DNA from: Streptomyces pseudovenezuelae | GTDB lineage: Bacteria; Actinomycetota; Actinomycetes; Streptomycetales; Streptomycetaceae | Reading direction: 5' to 3' | NCBI RefSeq assembly: GCF_001513955.1 | Contig: NZ_KQ948155.1 | Span: forward strand, 62,001 to 126,000 | Length of the DNA stretch: 64,000 bases | Translations under genes and position numbers: made by a program | Shown: positions 1-8,503 of the stretch, piece by piece | Layout: each line of letters opens with the position of its first letter | Numbering within the stretch: the stretch's first letter is position 1 | Notes under the pieces: generated by a model | Seen by the model: the letters and a program-made list of their open reading frames with translations, nothing else | What the model was told of the DNA's origin: nothing | Database searches by the model: none

Positions 1-372
1 GGAGCAGCCCGGGTCGCCTTCATCACGGACGCCATGGACGCGGCCGGCTTCGGCGACGGGCGTTATCTGCTCGGCCCCCTGGAGGTGGAGGTCAGCGAGG
101 GAGTCGCCCGGCTCGTGGAGGGCGGCTCGATCGCCGGCTCGACCCTCACCCTGGACCGCGCCTTCAAGCGGGCGGTGACCGTCGACCGGATCCCGGTGCA
201 GGACGTGGTCGCGGCGATCTCCGCCAACCCGGCCCGGCTGCTGGGCATGTCCGACCGCATCGGTTCGCTGGAGCCCGGCAAGGACGCCGACCTGGTCCTG
301 CTCGACCATCAATTCGACCTCAAGGGCGTCATGCGCCGGGGCGAATGGGTGGTCGATCCCCAACTGGGCTGA
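1..372 (+). CDS. nagA: N-acetylglucosamine-6-phosphate deacetylase, C-terminal part
   Basis: The frame is open from base 1 and reads VAFITDAMDAAG, then an amidohydrolase C-terminus with SGLEPGK-like and DADLVLLD segments typical of NagA. The catalytic Asp of this family lies in the TDAM motif seen here. The enzyme deacetylates GlcNAc-6-P to GlcN-6-P in the cytoplasm, a key step in chitin and aminosugar use and in making the DasR effector. The N-terminal two thirds lie outside the window. A sugar kinase follows on the same strand after 78 bp, so the two may share a transcript. Confidence 0.9.
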   Translation, partial: GAARVAFITDAMDAAGFGDGRYLLGPLEVEVSEGVARLVEGGSIAGSTLTLDRAFKRAVTVDRIPVQDVVAAISANPARLLGMSDRIGSLEPGKDADLVLLDHQFDLKGVMRRGEWVVDPQLG

Positions 373-450
373 TGTGTCCCGCTGTTGGGCCCGGTGGCAT
401 CCTGGGAGACTGGACGGGCACATTCTGTCTTCCGGGGGAGGTCGGCCCAG

Positions 451-1380
451 GTGATCCTCACGGTCACGCTGAACACCGCTCTCGACATCACCTATCGCGT
501 ACGGTCGCTGCGGCCGCACACCAGTCACCGGGTCGGTGAGGTCACCGAACGCCCCGGCGGCAAGGGCCTGAACGTGGCCCGGGTGCTGGCGGCGCTCGGC
601 CACGAGGTGACGGTCACCGGCTTCACGGGCGGAGACACGGGCCGCACGGTCCAGGACCGGCTCACCGCCGTCCCCGGCCTGGTGGACGCGCTCGTCCCGG
701 TCAGCGGCCCGACCCGGCGCACGATCGCGGTCATGGACGAACGGTCCGGCGACACCACCCAGCTCAACGAGCCGGGTCCGACGGTGACGCCCGCGGAGTG
801 GTCGGCCTTCCAGGAGGCGTACGAGGATCTCGTGCCGTCCGTCTCGGCGGTGGCCCTGTGCGGGAGTCTGCCGCCGGGGGTGCCGGTGGGGGCGTACGCG
901 GGCTTGATCCGCACGGCGAAGGCGGCCGGGGTGCCGGTCCTCCTCGACACCAGCGGTGAGGCGCTGCGCCGCGGGGTCGCCGCCCGCCCCGACATCCTCA
1001 AGCCGAACACCGACGAACTGGCCGAACTGACCGGCTCCCACGAGCCGCTGCGCGCCACCCAGGACGCCCGACGCCGGGGCGCCCTCGCCGTCGTCGCCTC
1101 CCTGGGCAAGGAGGGCCTCCTCGCGACAACACCGGAGGGCCGCTGGCGCGCCATCCCGCCCACCGCGGTCCACGGCAACCCGACGGGCGCCGGTGACTCG
1201 GTGGTGGCGGGACTGCTGTCGGCCCTGGCGGAACAACTCCCCTGGCCGGACCGCCTGTCCCGCGCGGTCGCCCTGTCGGCGGCGACCGTACTCTCCCCGG
1301 TGGCCGGCGAGTTCGACCGCGACATCTACGAGGAGTGGGTACCCCGGGTGACGGTGACCGGGGAGGCCAGCGCGGCCTGA
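451..1380 (+). CDS. PfkB-family 1-phosphofructokinase-type sugar kinase
   Basis: A 309-aa cytoplasmic ribokinase/PfkB-superfamily protein. It opens MILTVTLNTALDITY, as 1-phosphofructokinases and tagatose-6-phosphate kinases do. It carries PfkB signature 1 (RPGGKGLNVAR) near residue 36 and signature 2 with the catalytic Asp (GNPTGAGDSVVAG) near residue 250. I chose the GTG at 451 because GGGGGAG lies 10 bp upstream and the family N-terminus starts there; the frame is open further upstream but without family similarity. It follows nagA, which suggests phosphorylation of a sugar or sugar phosphate in aminosugar or hexose use. The exact substrate cannot be read from sequence. Confidence 0.85.
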   Translation: MILTVTLNTALDITYRVRSLRPHTSHRVGEVTERPGGKGLNVARVLAALGHEVTVTGFTGGDTGRTVQDRLTAVPGLVDALVPVSGPTRRTIAVMDERSGDTTQLNEPGPTVTPAEWSAFQEAYEDLVPSVSAVALCGSLPPGVPVGAYAGLIRTAKAAGVPVLLDTSGEALRRGVAARPDILKPNTDELAELTGSHEPLRATQDARRRGALAVVASLGKEGLLATTPEGRWRAIPPTAVHGNPTGAGDSVVAGLLSALAEQLPWPDRLSRAVALSAATVLSPVAGEFDRDIYEEWVPRVTVTGEASAA

Positions 1381-1383
1381 CTT

Positions 1384-2334
1384 CTACTGGTCGACGTTCT
1401 CCGTGAGGGAGAACTGGTCGAGCAGGGCGTTGCACTGGTTGCCCTGCTGGCAGGACAGCTGGATCGTGTTGGTGCCTTTGGTCAGGGAGACCTGTGCCCA
1501 GGTCTCCTGCCACTCGTTCGCGGGGAGCCCACCGAAGTTCTTCATGTTCAGCGGCCGGGAGGAGGGTTTCCCGTTGACCGTCACCGTCGCGTTGGCGTCC
1601 TCGGCGGGAAGGCCGTAGCGGACGTACACCCGGTAGACGCCGGCCTTCTTGATGCCGTTGACCGTCCAGGTGACCGAGGCGCCGACCTGGTTGAAGCCCT
1701 GGACGTACACGCCCCCGTCGGACTTGGCACCCTTCACGTCGGACGCGACGCCGGTGCCGCCCTCCAGCCGCATCGTCTTGACGTCGGCCTTCGGAAGGTC
1801 GGCCGCCTCCGACGCCGATGCCGACGGGCTCGGCTCCGCGCTCTGGGACGTGGTCGGGGTCGTCGCCGCCTCGTTGCCCTTGTCGTCCTTCTGGTCGTCG
1901 CCGCCGGCCATCGCGATTCCGATGCCGATGACCACCGCGGCGACCACCGCGATCGCGCCGATCAGCAGACCCTTGGTGTTGGGACCGCCGCTGCGGCCGC
2001 CGCCACCGCTGTAGCCCGGCATGGGCTGCTGGCTGGTGGGGGCCCCGCCCGGGAGGGTCTCGGGGGCCTGATAGTGGGCGCTGGGCTGGCCGTAGCCGCC
2101 CTGGGCCTGCTGCTGCGGGACCTGGCCGTACGGGCCGTTCGGCGCGGCCGGTGCCTGCTGCTGGCCGTACTGCCGCTGGCCCACCGAGCGTGTCCGGTTG
2201 ACGGAGTTCGGATAGCCGTAGCCGTAGCCGCCGCCGGAGGGCGGCTGGGCCCCGTTGGCCTGGCCGTCGGCGTAGAGGTAGCCGAACGGGTCTTCGTCCT
2301 CGGGCGTGCTCGCGCCGTTGTTGCCGGACGTCAT
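1384..2334 (-). CDS. Membrane-anchored carbohydrate-binding-module (CBM6/35-like) protein
   Basis: 316 aa in three parts. Residues 1 to about 125 are a cytoplasmic Gly/Gln/Tyr/Pro-rich low-complexity tail. One transmembrane helix follows (LLIGAIAVVAAVVIGIGIAM), then a Ser/Thr-rich linker. The C-terminal domain of about 130 residues has a beta-sandwich pattern (GGVYVQGFNQVGASVTW, YRVYVRYG, LSLTKGTNTIQL-like) resembling CBM6/CBM35. No catalytic domain is present, so it probably displays a glycan-binding module outside the cell. It is convergent with the sugar kinase, with a 3-bp gap. Confidence 0.8.
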   Translation of the reverse strand: MTSGNNGASTPEDEDPFGYLYADGQANGAQPPSGGGYGYGYPNSVNRTRSVGQRQYGQQQAPAAPNGPYGQVPQQQAQGGYGQPSAHYQAPETLPGGAPTSQQPMPGYSGGGGRSGGPNTKGLLIGAIAVVAAVVIGIGIAMAGGDDQKDDKGNEAATTPTTSQSAEPSPSASASEAADLPKADVKTMRLEGGTGVASDVKGAKSDGGVYVQGFNQVGASVTWTVNGIKKAGVYRVYVRYGLPAEDANATVTVNGKPSSRPLNMKNFGGLPANEWQETWAQVSLTKGTNTIQLSCQQGNQCNALLDQFSLTENVDQ

Positions 2335-2455
2335 CCCTTGGTACTCCTCAACAGGTGCGGATCGGATGCGATACGTGCAGTCAGAATGGCGAGCCTACCC
2401 GCTCCTGATGGCCCAAACGGGTGACTCGGATCGCATCAGCTCGCTGACCTGGGGC

Positions 2456-4111
2456 TCAGCCCGCGCGTCTGTGTTGTTTGGGACGAGATCGTTTCTCGAC
2501 GTACATCCGCTCGTCGGCGGACTTCAACACTTCGTCCGCGGTCATACCGCAGTGCGCCCAGCCGATGCCGAAGCTGGCACCGACCCGGACGGCCCGTCCC
2601 TCGGCCCGGATGGGCTGGATGATCTCGTTGCGCAGACGCACCGCGAGGTCCGCCGCGTCGGCCTTGCCGAGGCCGTCGGCGAGGATCACGAACTCGTCGC
2701 CGCCGAGCCGGGCCACGGTGTCACCGTCGCGCACGCACTGCGACAGCCGCCGGGCGACCTCGATGAGCACCGCGTCACCCGCGTTGTGCCCGAACCTGTC
2801 GTTGATCGACTTGAAGCCGTCGAGGTCGCAGAAGAGCACCGCGAGCCCCTTGGTGCCGTCGTCGCGCTCCCCCTCGGGGGCGACGGTGTGCACATGGTGG
2901 TCGAAGGCGCCGATCGCCTCGGCGCCGCCCTGCCGGAAGTCGAAGCCGTGGCCGCCCGCGTCGAAGGCCGGGTGGCCGAAGGCGGCGTCGACGGGCTCCA
3001 GGGCGCCGGTGTGGGTGGGGCGCTGGCACAGCCGGGAGGACAGCCGCGAGCGCAGCTCGGCGGAGTTCGGCAGCCCGGTCAGGGAGTCGTGGGAGGCGCG
3101 GTGGGCGAGCTGGAGCTCGCGGCGCTTGCGCTCCTCGATGTCCTCGACGTGGGTGAGCAGGAAGCGCGGCCCGTCGGCGGCGTCGGCGACCACCGAGTTG
3201 CGCAGGGAGACCCAGAGGTACGTGCCGTCCCGGCGCCCGAGGCGGAGCTCGGCCCGTCCGCCCTCCGCCGAGGTGCGCAGCAGGGTGCCTATGTCCTCGG
3301 GGTGGACGAGGTCGGAGAAGGCGTAGCGGCGCATCGCGGACGCGGGGCGGCCGAGGAGGCGGCACAGGGCGTCGTTGGTGCGCAGGATGCGGCCGTGCTG
3401 GTCGCCGCCCATCTCGGCGATGGCCATGCCGGAGGGGGCGTACTCGAAGGCCTGCCGAAAGCTCTCTTCACTGGCCCGGAGGGCCTGCTGTTCCCTTTCG
3501 AGCCGGACCAGAGCGCGCTGCATGTTCGCGCGCAGACGCGCGTTGCTGATCGCGATGGCGGCCTGGAAGGTGTACATCTGCAGCGCCTCGCGGCCCCACG
3601 CCCCCGGCCTGCGGCCGTTGCGCGGCCGGTCCACGGACAGGACGCCGATCAGCTCGCCGCACTGGCCGCCCGGCACGCCCGGTGTGTACATCGGCGCGAA
3701 CAGCCGGTCGGAGGGGTGCCACTCGTCCTCGAAGCGGGGCGCCGGGCCGTCGGTGTACCACTGCGGGACGTCGTCGTCGTCGAGGATCCAGCCCTCGGTG
3801 TGCGGGATGAAGACCAGGTCGCCCCAGGTCTCCCCCATGCTCAACCGGCGCTCCCAGGACTCGCGTGAGCCCACCCGGCCGGTGATCAGCGCTTCGGCGG
3901 CCTGGTTGCCCGAGAAGGCGGCGACCACGAGGTCCCCGTCGGGGCGCACGAGATTGACGCACGCCAGTTCGTAGCCGAGTGCGGTGACCACGCCGTTCGC
4001 GACGGTCTGCAGTGTGTCGGCCAGGCTGCGGGCCGTGTTCATGTCGGCCATGACCTGGTGCAGCTGTCGCAGGGACGCAAGACGGACGTACGGCTCCGAC
4101 TCGCTCTCCAT
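2456..4111 (-). CDS. cdgB: Diguanylate cyclase CdgB (GAF-PAS-PAC-GGDEF)
   Basis: 551 aa. A GAF-like sensor region occupies about the first 190 residues, followed by PAS (SFRQAFEYAPSGMAIAEM) and PAC (DGTYLWVSLRNSVV) segments and a C-terminal GGDEF domain. The active site GGDEF is intact near residue 470. The inhibitory site RDGD lies exactly five residues before it, so product inhibition should be kept. About 60 extra residues interrupt the start of the GGDEF domain. Known: CdgB of S. coelicolor has this architecture, makes c-di-GMP and is a BldD target. I chose the ATG at 4111 because GGGGGGAGGG lies just upstream; an in-frame ATG at 4147 has no such site. Confidence 0.92.
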   Translation of the reverse strand: MESESEPYVRLASLRQLHQVMADMNTARSLADTLQTVANGVVTALGYELACVNLVRPDGDLVVAAFSGNQAAEALITGRVGSRESWERRLSMGETWGDLVFIPHTEGWILDDDDVPQWYTDGPAPRFEDEWHPSDRLFAPMYTPGVPGGQCGELIGVLSVDRPRNGRRPGAWGREALQMYTFQAAIAISNARLRANMQRALVRLEREQQALRASEESFRQAFEYAPSGMAIAEMGGDQHGRILRTNDALCRLLGRPASAMRRYAFSDLVHPEDIGTLLRTSAEGGRAELRLGRRDGTYLWVSLRNSVVADAADGPRFLLTHVEDIEERKRRELQLAHRASHDSLTGLPNSAELRSRLSSRLCQRPTHTGALEPVDAAFGHPAFDAGGHGFDFRQGGAEAIGAFDHHVHTVAPEGERDDGTKGLAVLFCDLDGFKSINDRFGHNAGDAVLIEVARRLSQCVRDGDTVARLGGDEFVILADGLGKADAADLAVRLRNEIIQPIRAEGRAVRVGASFGIGWAHCGMTADEVLKSADERMYVEKRSRPKQHRRAG

Positions 4112-4266
4112 TGCTCGCCCTCCCCCCGAGACCTCGCAGCGAATCAAGGGTTCTCTTCGGCGTATCTTTCAGTGCGGTTTCGTTGGTGCGGCTTCGTCGG
4201 TACTTCCCGCCACTGAATCACAGCGCGCTGCCCACTCGGTACACAGGGTCAACAATTGGCGCCCCT

Positions 4267-4282
4267 TGTGACTCAAGTCACA
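4267..4282. promoter_or_regulatory. BldD-box-like inverted repeat in the cdgB promoter region
   Basis: TGTGACT and AGTCACA form a perfect 7-bp inverted repeat around a CA centre, 156 bp upstream of the cdgB start. It fits the BldD pattern (AGTGA...TCAC on opposite sides). cdgB is an established BldD target in Streptomyces. The site lies between cdgB and the divergent flavin-reductase gene and could act on either. Confidence 0.6.
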
Positions 4283-4450
4283 GCGAAAGATGAACAATTG
4301 AGTGGGGTTTCTGCGTTTTCCCTGTGCGTTTACTGAACGCAAACTTTGGGTGTTTGTGAACACCGTGCGCATCTCCGCCGGTAGACCTAGGTCCGGCCTC
4401 GGACGAAGGCCCGATGCGGACCGCCCGGAGGTGACACTAGCGTTTCCGGC

Positions 4451-5026
4451 GTGCCGAACACTGCTGCCACCACCACGCCGATGATCCCTCCGCCCGCTTC
4501 CGGGCATGCTGTGGGGGTGAGCAACGACGAGTTCCGCGCCGCCATGTCCCGGCTGGCCGCGGGCGTGGTCCTGGTGACCGCGTTCGAGCCTCCGCTCGAC
4601 GCCGAGGGCCCCAAGGGCGAGGACGTCGGCATGACGGCGACGGCGTTCCTGTCCGTCTCCCTTGATCCGCCTCTGGTGCTGGTCAGCCTGCGTACGGGCG
4701 CCCGCATGGACGACCTGCTCGACGAGCAGCCGCTGTGGGCGGTGTCCGTCCTGTCCGAGAGCCAGCGCCACATCGCCGGCCGTTTCGCCATGAAGGGCCG
4801 CATCAGCGACCGCCTCCTGTTCGAGGACATCCCCTACGTCCGCGGCACGGCCACCGGCGCCGTTCTGGTCGGCGGCGCCCTCGCCACCCTGGAGTGCCGC
4901 ACCGAGCAGCGCGTGGAGGCCGGCGACCACACGCTGGTGATCGGGCGCGTCCTGACGGCCGCCGTGCCGAGCGCGGACGGCGGCCCGCTGACGTATTTCC
5001 GCGGCAGGTACCGGCAGTTGGGATGA
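4451..5026 (+). CDS. Flavin reductase-like FMN-binding protein
   Basis: 191 aa as drawn. It matches the flavin_reduct family: FRAAMSRLAAGVVLVTA near the N-terminus, the GMTATAFLSVSLDPPLVLVSL flavin-binding stretch, and HIAGRFA later. Such proteins are NAD(P)H:FMN reductases or the reductase partner of two-component monooxygenases. Family similarity starts around SNDEFRAAMS, so the GTG near 4516 is a credible alternative start and the first 22 residues are uncertain. It is divergent from cdgB with a 339-bp gap; no oxygenase partner is nearby. Confidence 0.8.
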   Translation: MPNTAATTTPMIPPPASGHAVGVSNDEFRAAMSRLAAGVVLVTAFEPPLDAEGPKGEDVGMTATAFLSVSLDPPLVLVSLRTGARMDDLLDEQPLWAVSVLSESQRHIAGRFAMKGRISDRLLFEDIPYVRGTATGAVLVGGALATLECRTEQRVEAGDHTLVIGRVLTAAVPSADGGPLTYFRGRYRQLG

Positions 5027-5068
5027 ATTCCGTGGCGGTGTGCCGCCGGCTCGTCCTAAGGTCCCCGG

Positions 5069-5539
5069 ATGGCATTCGCACCCCGCCTCGAAGAGGTCAC
5101 ACCCGGGAATTTCGAAACGGCGACCGGCATACGCGTCCGGCCCGAGCAGGAATTCGCCGTCTCCCCCGTGATGCAGTCCCTCGCCGAGGCGTACGTCCAC
5201 CCCCCGGGCGTCGCCTGGCCCCGCCTGATCGTCGACGGTGACCGCACGGTCGGTTTCCTGATGGCCTTCCTCGACATCGACTGGCGCGCCGACGGCGGCA
5301 CCCTGCGCCGCTCCGGCCTGTGGCGGCTCACCATCGCGGCCGACGCCCAGGGCAGGGGCTACGGCCGTTTCGCCGTCGAGTCCGTCGCCGCCCAGCTGCG
5401 CCGGAGGGGCACGAAGGAGTTGTACGTCACCTGGCACGAGGGGCCGGACGGCCCGGCGGAGTTCTACCTCAGGCTCGGTTTCCGCCGCACTGGGGAGCTG
5501 AGCGGGCAGGAGACGGTGGGAGTCCTGGAGCTCGTCTAG
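5069..5539 (+). CDS. GNAT-family N-acetyltransferase
   Basis: 156 aa. It shows the GNAT acetyl-CoA loop AQGRGYGRFAVESVAAQL and a C-terminal FYLRLGFRRTGE motif. The N-terminal part (LAEAYVHPPGVAWPRLIVDGDRTVGFLMAF) resembles the spermidine/spermine acetyltransferase subgroup. The substrate is unknown. It follows the flavin reductase by 42 bp and may be co-transcribed. Its stop overlaps the end of the sigma-factor relic on the other strand. Confidence 0.82.
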   Translation: MAFAPRLEEVTPGNFETATGIRVRPEQEFAVSPVMQSLAEAYVHPPGVAWPRLIVDGDRTVGFLMAFLDIDWRADGGTLRRSGLWRLTIAADAQGRGYGRFAVESVAAQLRRRGTKELYVTWHEGPDGPAEFYLRLGFRRTGELSGQETVGVLELV

Positions 5540-5733
5540 AGGAGCGTGACGTCCGTCCGCGCCACCCGCGCCGGGTCCGTGGTGATGTCGATCACGGCGA
5601 TCCGGTCGTGTACGAACGTGAACGCGAGGGTCCGCTCCACCCGGCCCTCCCGCAGCAGCGCGACACCGGCGATCTCGTCGTACGGGACGGCGAGGAGGTC
5701 GTGGAGGACGAAGGCGAGCAGGACGTCCTGCTC
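5536..5733 (-). pseudogene. SigJ/ECF41-type sigma factor relic with internal deletion
   Basis: The minus-strand frame reads LLAFVLHDLLAVPYDEIAGV, the start of sigma region 4 in SigJ-like ECF factors, then jumps straight to REGRVERTLAFTFVHDRIAVIDI and DPARVARTDVTLL, the extreme C-terminus of their SnoaL-like extension. The rest of region 4, most of the C-terminal domain and all of region 2 are missing. Just upstream of the preserved start lies a dispersed-repeat-like sequence (5754-5810), so the decay may involve that element. Not expected to be functional. Confidence 0.65.
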
Positions 5734-5753
5734 GGCGCATGGGAGAAATGTGA

Positions 5754-5810
5754 CGCGCCCCCATAGGGGCGCGGGGAACTGCGCGACAAGCCACGACGGC
5801 GCCGCACCCG
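5754..5810. repeat. Streptomyces dispersed GC-rich repeat (GGGGCGCGGGGAACTGCGCG type)
   Basis: Contains GGGGCGCGGGGAACTGCGCG followed by ACAAGCCACGACGGC, a short intergenic sequence I recognise as common in Streptomyces genomes. Its left edge forms a hairpin (arms CGCGCCCC and GGGGCGCG, loop CATA). It sits between a gene relic and arfB. Confidence 0.6.
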
Positions 5811-5828
5811 ACCGACGGCCTGGGGGCG

Positions 5829-6266
5829 TTACCCCCAGTCCCGCCCCGACCGCCCCCGCTTCGTGTCCGACCGCTGCTTCTTCTCCCGCAGCCGCCGCTC
5901 GTTGATCCCACGAGGAATCCGGGTCGCCCGCCGCGGCTTCGGCGGCGGCGCCGTGGCCTCGGCGAGAAGGGCCGCGAGGCGTACGGCCGCGGTCTCGCGG
6001 TTGCGCCACTGCGAGCGGTGCTCGGAGGAGCGGACGGTGACGACCCCGTCGACGAGCCGTCCGGCCAGCTTGGCGAGCGCCCGCTGCTTCCACACCTCGG
6101 GCAGGGCCTCGGTGCGGGCCAGGTCGAAGCGCAGCTCCACCTGGGAGTCACTGGTGTTGACGTGCTGGCCGCCGGGGCCGGAGGAGCGCGAGAAACGCCA
6201 CATGAGCTCGGCCTCCGGGAGGGAGACAGAGCCGCGGATGACGTGAGGACCGGACATGGGGTCCAT
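5829..6266 (-). CDS. arfB: ArfB/YaeJ-type peptidyl-tRNA hydrolase
   Basis: 145 aa. It carries the release-factor catalytic motif GPGGQHVN near residue 33 within SRSSGPGGQHVNTSDSQVEL, and a basic C-terminal tail (RRATRIPRGINERRLREKKQR) like the one that enters the mRNA channel in ArfB. It lacks the codon-recognition domains of RF1/RF2, so it should rescue stalled ribosomes by hydrolysing peptidyl-tRNA. The second Met (6257) is an alternative start; neither start has a strong ribosome site. Confidence 0.88.
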   Translation of the reverse strand: MDPMSGPHVIRGSVSLPEAELMWRFSRSSGPGGQHVNTSDSQVELRFDLARTEALPEVWKQRALAKLAGRLVDGVVTVRSSEHRSQWRNRETAAVRLAALLAEATAPPPKPRRATRIPRGINERRLREKKQRSDTKRGRSGRDWG

Positions 6267-6419
6267 GTTCCCGGCTCTGTCCGGTCCACGTCACCCGAAT
6301 ATCGCTTGGTAAAGAAAGTAAAACGCGGGGGAACCTTGGACACCCCTCGCGGCGTTCATACGGGTAGCTGTAGCTTCATGCCCGTACTGCCGTACATAAC
6401 GAGGGAAGGACTCCCAACC

Positions 6420-6995
6420 ATGGCTGTAAGCCTGTCCAAGGGTGGCAACGTCTCGCTCACCAAGGAGGCTCCGGGCCTGACCGCCGTCACCGTGGGCCTC
6501 GGCTGGGACGTCCGCACGACCACCGGCACGGACTTCGACCTCGACGCCTCCGCGATCGCGGTCAACACCCAGGGCAAGGTCTACTCCGACGCCCACTTCG
6601 TCTTCTTCAACAACAAGCAGACCCCGGACCAGACCATCGTCCACACCGGTGACAACCGCACCGGCGAGGGCGCGGGCGACGACGAGGCGATCAACGTCAA
6701 CCTGGCCGGCCTCCCGGCCGACATCGACAAGATCGTCTTCCCGGTCTCGATCTACGACGCGGAGAACCGCTCGCAGAACTTCGGCCAGGTCCGCAACGCC
6801 TACATCCGCATCGTCAACCAGGCCGGCGGCACCGAGATCGCCCGCTACGACCTCTCCGAGGACGCGGCCACCGAGACGGCGATGGTCTTCGGCGAGCTGT
6901 ACCGCAACGGCGCGGAGTGGAAGTTCCGCGCGGTGGGCCAGGGCTACGCGTCCGGCCTGGTCGGCATCGCCACGGACTTCGGCGTGAACGTCTGA
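6420..6995 (+). CDS. terD: TerD-family tellurium/stress protein
   Basis: 191 aa, full length for the family. It begins MAVSLSKGGNVSLTKEAPGL and shows TerD hallmarks: VGLGWDVR, DFDLDASA, the acidic calcium-binding stretch TGEGAGDDEAINVNL, and a C-terminal FGELYRNGAEWKFRAVGQGY segment. TerD proteins bind calcium and belong to chemical-stress systems, acting in the cytoplasm or at the inner membrane face. I chose the ATG at 6420 because the family begins there and AGGGAAGG lies upstream. It stands alone, followed by a strong terminator; no other ter genes are nearby. Confidence 0.92.
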   Translation: MAVSLSKGGNVSLTKEAPGLTAVTVGLGWDVRTTTGTDFDLDASAIAVNTQGKVYSDAHFVFFNNKQTPDQTIVHTGDNRTGEGAGDDEAINVNLAGLPADIDKIVFPVSIYDAENRSQNFGQVRNAYIRIVNQAGGTEIARYDLSEDAATETAMVFGELYRNGAEWKFRAVGQGYASGLVGIATDFGVNV

Positions 6996-7019
6996 CGTCC
7001 CGCTGCGCCGAGCTGAACA

Positions 7020-7050
7020 TGAGCCCCTGGTCATACCGACCGGGGGCTCA
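7020..7050 (+). terminator. Intrinsic terminator after terD
   Basis: TGAGCCCCTGGTC pairs with GACCGGGGGCTCA around an ATACC loop, with one G-T wobble, 25 bp after the terD stop. Confidence 0.8.
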
Positions 7051-7242
7051 CGTCTGTGACACGAAGGCGGTCCAGGCGGCGGGGGTGAAGGCCGGACGCG
7101 GGCCTCTGCCGCACACCGAACTCCCCGCACCGGACGCCGAGTCGGGCCGAGGCCTCGGATGGTGCTGGATGCAGGTGTCTCCGGCGTACTGGTGGATGGC
7201 CTCTGCGGGGCGGCACCGGTTGAACATCAGGTCGTAGAACGC

Positions 7243-7365
7243 CGAGCCGTCGCCGACCGTCTCGGCTTCTCCAGCCCCACCCACTTCAACAAGTACTTCC
7301 ACCAGCGCACCGGCCAGACCCCGATCGCCTTCCGCGACACGGTTCGCGGCCGCAGCCCTAGCTGA
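7243..7365 (+). pseudogene. AraC/GlxA-type regulator, C-terminal relic
   Basis: The frame reads AVADRLGFSSPTHFNKYF then HQRTGQTPIAFRDTVRGR, the second helix-turn-helix and end of an AraC-family activator. Nothing upstream in any frame resembles the first HTH or an effector domain, so only about 40 residues survive. The rest of 7051-7674 shows no convincing gene. Confidence 0.5.
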
Positions 7366-7674
7366 GACGCGTCCACTGGAGACGGTGTGGGCGGAGATCG
7401 ACCTCTCACCGGCACCCGGAAACGCGTACGTCGGTGGTGGGGGCGGTCTTTCCCAAAGAACCCTGGGGAGAAAGAACCCAGACCAAGCCCCACCTTTCCT
7501 CCCGCCTCGCGGCGCAGCTCACCCGGGCGGGTGAACATCACCAACTCAGCTGGATTTCGCCCCGGTTGCCTGCCCTACAGTCGGCGCAACACAACCGCAG
7601 ACATGCAACGGCCCTCGCCGGGACTGGCATCCCAATGCGAGGGCCTGACCACCAAGGAAGAAAGCCCCTTCCCG

Positions 7675-8454
7675 ATGGACACGCAAAACCCTAGCGCGCC
7701 CTCACGCGCCCAGTCCCGTACCGCGGACAAAAACCACCCCCACGCGGGTGGCCTCGTTCATGAGAACACCCGGCACACGACCCGCTTCACGGTCATCGGC
7801 AACCACCTCGCCCAGCACCCGGAGCTGTCGCTCGTCGCGAGAGGGCTGGCTCTGTACCTCCAGTCCCTGCCCGCCGGGGCCCGCGCCGACATCCGGACCC
7901 TCGCCGCCCGCTTCCCCGAGGGCACGACACGTATCGCCGCCGCCCTGCGCGAACTGGAGACCCACGGCTACCTGCGCCGCGAACGCGTACGCGTCCCGGG
8001 CGGCCGTGTCATCACCCGTACGACGTCCTGCAACCAGCCCGGCCGACGTGACGCCGAGCCGGGCCGGCCCAGGAAACCCGCCCGGCGCCCCACCCCGGAC
8101 CAGCCCCGCAGAAGACTCCCGCCGGTCCCCCGGCCCGGCCACCCGGCTCCGCAGCTCCTCCGCATCGCCACCGAGGTCCTCGTCACCCTCCGCCGCCACG
8201 ATCCCCGCCTGCTCCTGTCGGCCACCGACGCCGAACATCTCGCTCCCGGCGTCGCCGCCTGGCTGGAACGCGAGGTCACCCCCACCGCCGTACGCCACGC
8301 CCTCATCGCGGACCTGCCCCCGGAGGACCTGCGTCGCCCGGCCGCCCTCCTGGCCCACCGCCTGACCGACCGGCTCCCTCCTACGCCCCCGTACCGCGCT
8401 CCCGCGCCGGGCCGCTGCCGCGACTGCCGAGGCGACATCCGGGAGGCCGCCTAG
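7675..8454 (+). CDS. Helix-turn-helix domain protein
   Basis: 259 aa. The N-terminal half holds a winged-HTH-like region (FTVIGNHLAQHPELSLVARGLALYL, then DIRTLAARFPEG and IAAALRELETHGYLRRER). The middle is Arg/Pro-rich, and the C-terminus has a short Cys pair (GRCRDCRG) that could hold a metal. The ATG at 7675 is preceded by AAGGAAG at 14 bp, rather far; the frame is open to 7387 but upstream residues look non-coding. Proteins of this type are common in Streptomyces and of unknown role. Confidence 0.65.
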   Translation: MDTQNPSAPSRAQSRTADKNHPHAGGLVHENTRHTTRFTVIGNHLAQHPELSLVARGLALYLQSLPAGARADIRTLAARFPEGTTRIAAALRELETHGYLRRERVRVPGGRVITRTTSCNQPGRRDAEPGRPRKPARRPTPDQPRRRLPPVPRPGHPAPQLLRIATEVLVTLRRHDPRLLLSATDAEHLAPGVAAWLEREVTPTAVRHALIADLPPEDLRRPAALLAHRLTDRLPPTPPYRAPAPGRCRDCRGDIREAA

Positions 8455-8503
8455 CATGGACGTGACGATCCTGGCCCCTGGGCACAGACGAGGAGCGAGC
8501 GCC

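Noticed and set aside
4169..6343. A 724-codon minus-strand open frame
   Set aside because: It runs through several real genes on both strands, has Arg/Pro/Gly-rich composition and no domain.
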